From: an uncultured Lachnospiraceae bacterium
Lineage (GTDB): Bacteria > Bacillota > Clostridia > Lachnospirales > Lachnospiraceae
DNA: 61,017 nt
Assembly: GCA_910584725.1 (NCBI GenBank)
Contig: CAJUBE010000027.1
Span: 1 to 61,017, forward strand
Direction of reading: 5' to 3'
This document shows, piece by piece, positions 59,523 to 61,017 of the stretch (the first letter of the stretch is position 1; each line of letters opens with the position of its first letter). The position numbers and the translations under genes are program-made. The notes beneath the pieces were generated by a model. That model was not told the origin of the DNA, searched no databases, and saw only the letters and a program-made list of their open reading frames with translations.

Positions 59523-61017
59523 TTACCCGATATCCCCCACAAATTTATAGCATATCCTGATTTCGCGCTCTTTCTCCCCGTCCACCGTGCGGGCCTCGCC
59601 CACCTCGATCCGGTCAACCAGCTTGAGCAGCATGTCCCTGTCAAGGGTATCGGCATCCCTGTACTGGCGTATGAGCGCCGCCCATTCCCGCACATCATCA
59701 TGCACTTTCCTGTACTCCGCAAGTTTCCCTTCCAGGCTTTTCAGCCGTGCGGATTTCTCCGTCTGTTCCGACTGGTAGCCCGTCATCAGCCGGACGCAGA
59801 CTTCTTCCGGTATCTTCCCCAGCACTTTGTCCTCATAGACAGACTGTATCAGCCGTTCCAGCTCCGCAAGACGCTTTTTCAGTGTCTTTGCGGATTTTTC
59901 TATGGCGGCGGCCTCCTGCCTGCCCTGTGTCTGTTTCTGTTCCGTCACATACCTTATGGTTTCCCTTTCCCTTACGCACACTTCCCATGCCCTAGCCTGT
60001 ATGTCGGAAAGGATCATTTCCTCGAGCACGCTTTTGGGGATATAGTGGGTCGTGCAGGCAGTATGCCCGCTCCGGGAATAGCTGCCGCACATATAAGCCT
60101 CATAGTAGGCTTTCGTGCCGTCCTTCCGCTTACGCTCCGTCACCTGGCACCGCATGGCAAAACCGCAGTCCGCGCAGTAAAGCAGCCCGCTGAACAGGCT
60201 TACTTCCTTCATTTTGCTCTGCCTTGGCCTGCTATTCAGGCGGTCCACCATGCGGCACTCCTCCCACAGTTCCCTGCTGATGATGGGTTCATGGGTATTC
60301 TCAACCCTTATCCACTCCTCCGGGGAAACAGCTTTCGTCCTGTGGTCCTTATAGGACATCCGTTCCTCCTTGTGCTGGACGGTATGGCCCAGGTAGGCTT
60401 CGTTTTCAAGGATGCGGCGCACGGTGCAGCCATTCCATCTGTGGTTCGTCCGCTCAAACGGGTTTGCCTGCCCTTTCGCGTCAAAATAGTATGAACGCGG
60501 CGGCAGGATGCCTTTCTCATTGAGTTCCCTCGCGATCTTCAGACACCCGATTCCCCCGGCCCTTAAAGTGAATATCCAGCGCACCACCTCCGCGGCGGGT
60601 TCATCAATGAGGAACCTATGCTTGTCAGCCGGGTCTTTCACATATCCATAGGGTGCAAAAGCGCCCATATAATTCCCGGAGCGGCATGAGGACTTTCTCA
60701 CCGCCCGGATCTTGGCGCTGGTGTCGCGGGCGTAAAAATCGTTCATCACGTTTTTGAATATCGCCATCATGTCATTACTGTTCCGGATCGTGTCAACGTT
60801 ATCATTGACGGCGATAAAACGGCAGTTCAGGGCCGGGAATATCACGTCTATATACTGGCCAACCTCCAGATAGTCGCGCCCGAACCGGGACAGGTCTTTG
60901 ACAACAACAAGGTTGATCTCGCCTTTCCTTACCCGTGACATCATTTCCGAAAATGCGGGGCGGTCAAAAGCTGACGTTAGATAACGATACTTTTGAAAAC
61001 ACTGGAAAATCAAGGTT
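59523..61017 (-). CDS. Large serine recombinase, 5' end outside window or truncated
   Basis: The visible 496 codons carry the second half of a resolvase domain (FDRPAFSEMMSRVRKGEINL, VVKDLSRFGRDYLEVGQYID), a recombinase domain (APYGYVKDP ... IFTLRAGGIGCLKIARELNE), a zinc ribbon (LFSGLLYCADCGFAMRC ... MCGSYSRSG) and a C-terminal coiled coil, as in TndX/TnpX-type enzymes. These integrate and excise elements through a catalytic Ser near residue 10-15, which is not visible. Upstream of FDRPAF the frame reads IFQCFQKYRYLTSA instead of the expected VDDGYSGTN-like segment. The gene may therefore be broken at about 60,967, but only 50 bases remain before the edge. Confidence 0.85.
   Translation of the reverse strand, partial: TLIFQCFQKYRYLTSAFDRPAFSEMMSRVRKGEINLVVVKDLSRFGRDYLEVGQYIDVIFPALNCRFIAVNDNVDTIRNSNDMMAIFKNVMNDFYARDTSAKIRAVRKSSCRSGNYMGAFAPYGYVKDPADKHRFLIDEPAAEVVRWIFTLRAGGIGCLKIARELNEKGILPPRSYYFDAKGQANPFERTNHRWNGCTVRRILENEAYLGHTVQHKEERMSYKDHRTKAVSPEEWIRVENTHEPIISRELWEECRMVDRLNSRPRQSKMKEVSLFSGLLYCADCGFAMRCQVTERKRKDGTKAYYEAYMCGSYSRSGHTACTTHYIPKSVLEEMILSDIQARAWEVCVRERETIRYVTEQKQTQGRQEAAAIEKSAKTLKKRLAELERLIQSVYEDKVLGKIPEEVCVRLMTGYQSEQTEKSARLKSLEGKLAEYRKVHDDVREWAALIRQYRDADTLDRDMLLKLVDRIEVGEARTVDGEKEREIRICYKFVGDIG

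Noticed and set aside
59700..60494. 264-codon plus-strand frame opposite the serine recombinase
   Set aside because: The recombinase motifs on the minus strand are unambiguous and this frame resembles no known protein.
39790..61017. Prophage interpretation of the right part
   Set aside because: No capsid, portal, terminase, tail or lysis gene is visible.

Overview
The window looks like chromosome of a low-to-mid GC Firmicute, most likely a member of the Clostridia close to Lachnospiraceae. This is an inference from the gene families: class III ribonucleotide reductase with NrdR-type boxes, a serC-serA-DUF1015 cluster, a tgt-yajC pair, GH25 and L,D-transpeptidase wall enzymes, A/G-rich ribosome binding sites, and no outer-membrane genes apart from one isolated LpxD-like protein.

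Positions 1 to about 34,750 are mostly housekeeping. They hold the 3' end of tyrS, a DRE-TIM aldolase, a GH25 lysozyme, aroC, a VanY-type carboxypeptidase, tgt-yajC, a leuB/ilvD/ilvB branched-chain amino acid block with a glycosyltransferase-like membrane protein inside it, an L,D-transpeptidase, serC-serA-DUF1015, glgB with an unusual basic tail, an MscS channel, tRNA-Thr(CGT), and nrdD-nrdG. After these come small regulatory modules: padR-HXXEE, and a WYL regulator with a ClbS-like and an SPL-like gene. Intergenic spaces carry several families of hairpin-rich repeats. One of them, a two-hairpin element, occurs three times directly after stop codons.

From about 34,750 the sequence becomes accessory. 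It holds an orphan membrane protein, a PF09820-type ATPase/nuclease, an ABC permease with a decapitated ATPase (broken near 39,780), a two-HTH regulator, an Rpn-type nuclease gene between 143-bp direct repeats, gene remnants, a J-domain protein and a decayed MNT-HEPN pair. DNA between about 43.4 and 45.2 kb is visibly AT-rich.

The most interesting part is 45,229-54,479. It is a tight nine-gene operon behind a consensus promoter, with intergenic gaps of 3-20 bp. It encodes a small protein, a HerA/VirB4-like ATPase, a protein with a hydrophobic N-terminus, two paralogous proteins (one with a lipoyl-like C-terminal barrel), a zinc-ribbon dynamin-like GTPase, a full LpxD-like acyltransferase and two coiled-coil proteins. 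A WYL regulator follows, then three unrecognised genes. I do not recognise this set as a named system; a membrane-associated conflict or remodelling function is an inference. Inverted repeats of the form TGACA-N5-TGTCA lie at a fixed distance upstream of -10 boxes at four places, two around each WYL gene. The window ends with an excisionase-like protein and a large serine recombinase, which suggests that the right part is an integrated element.
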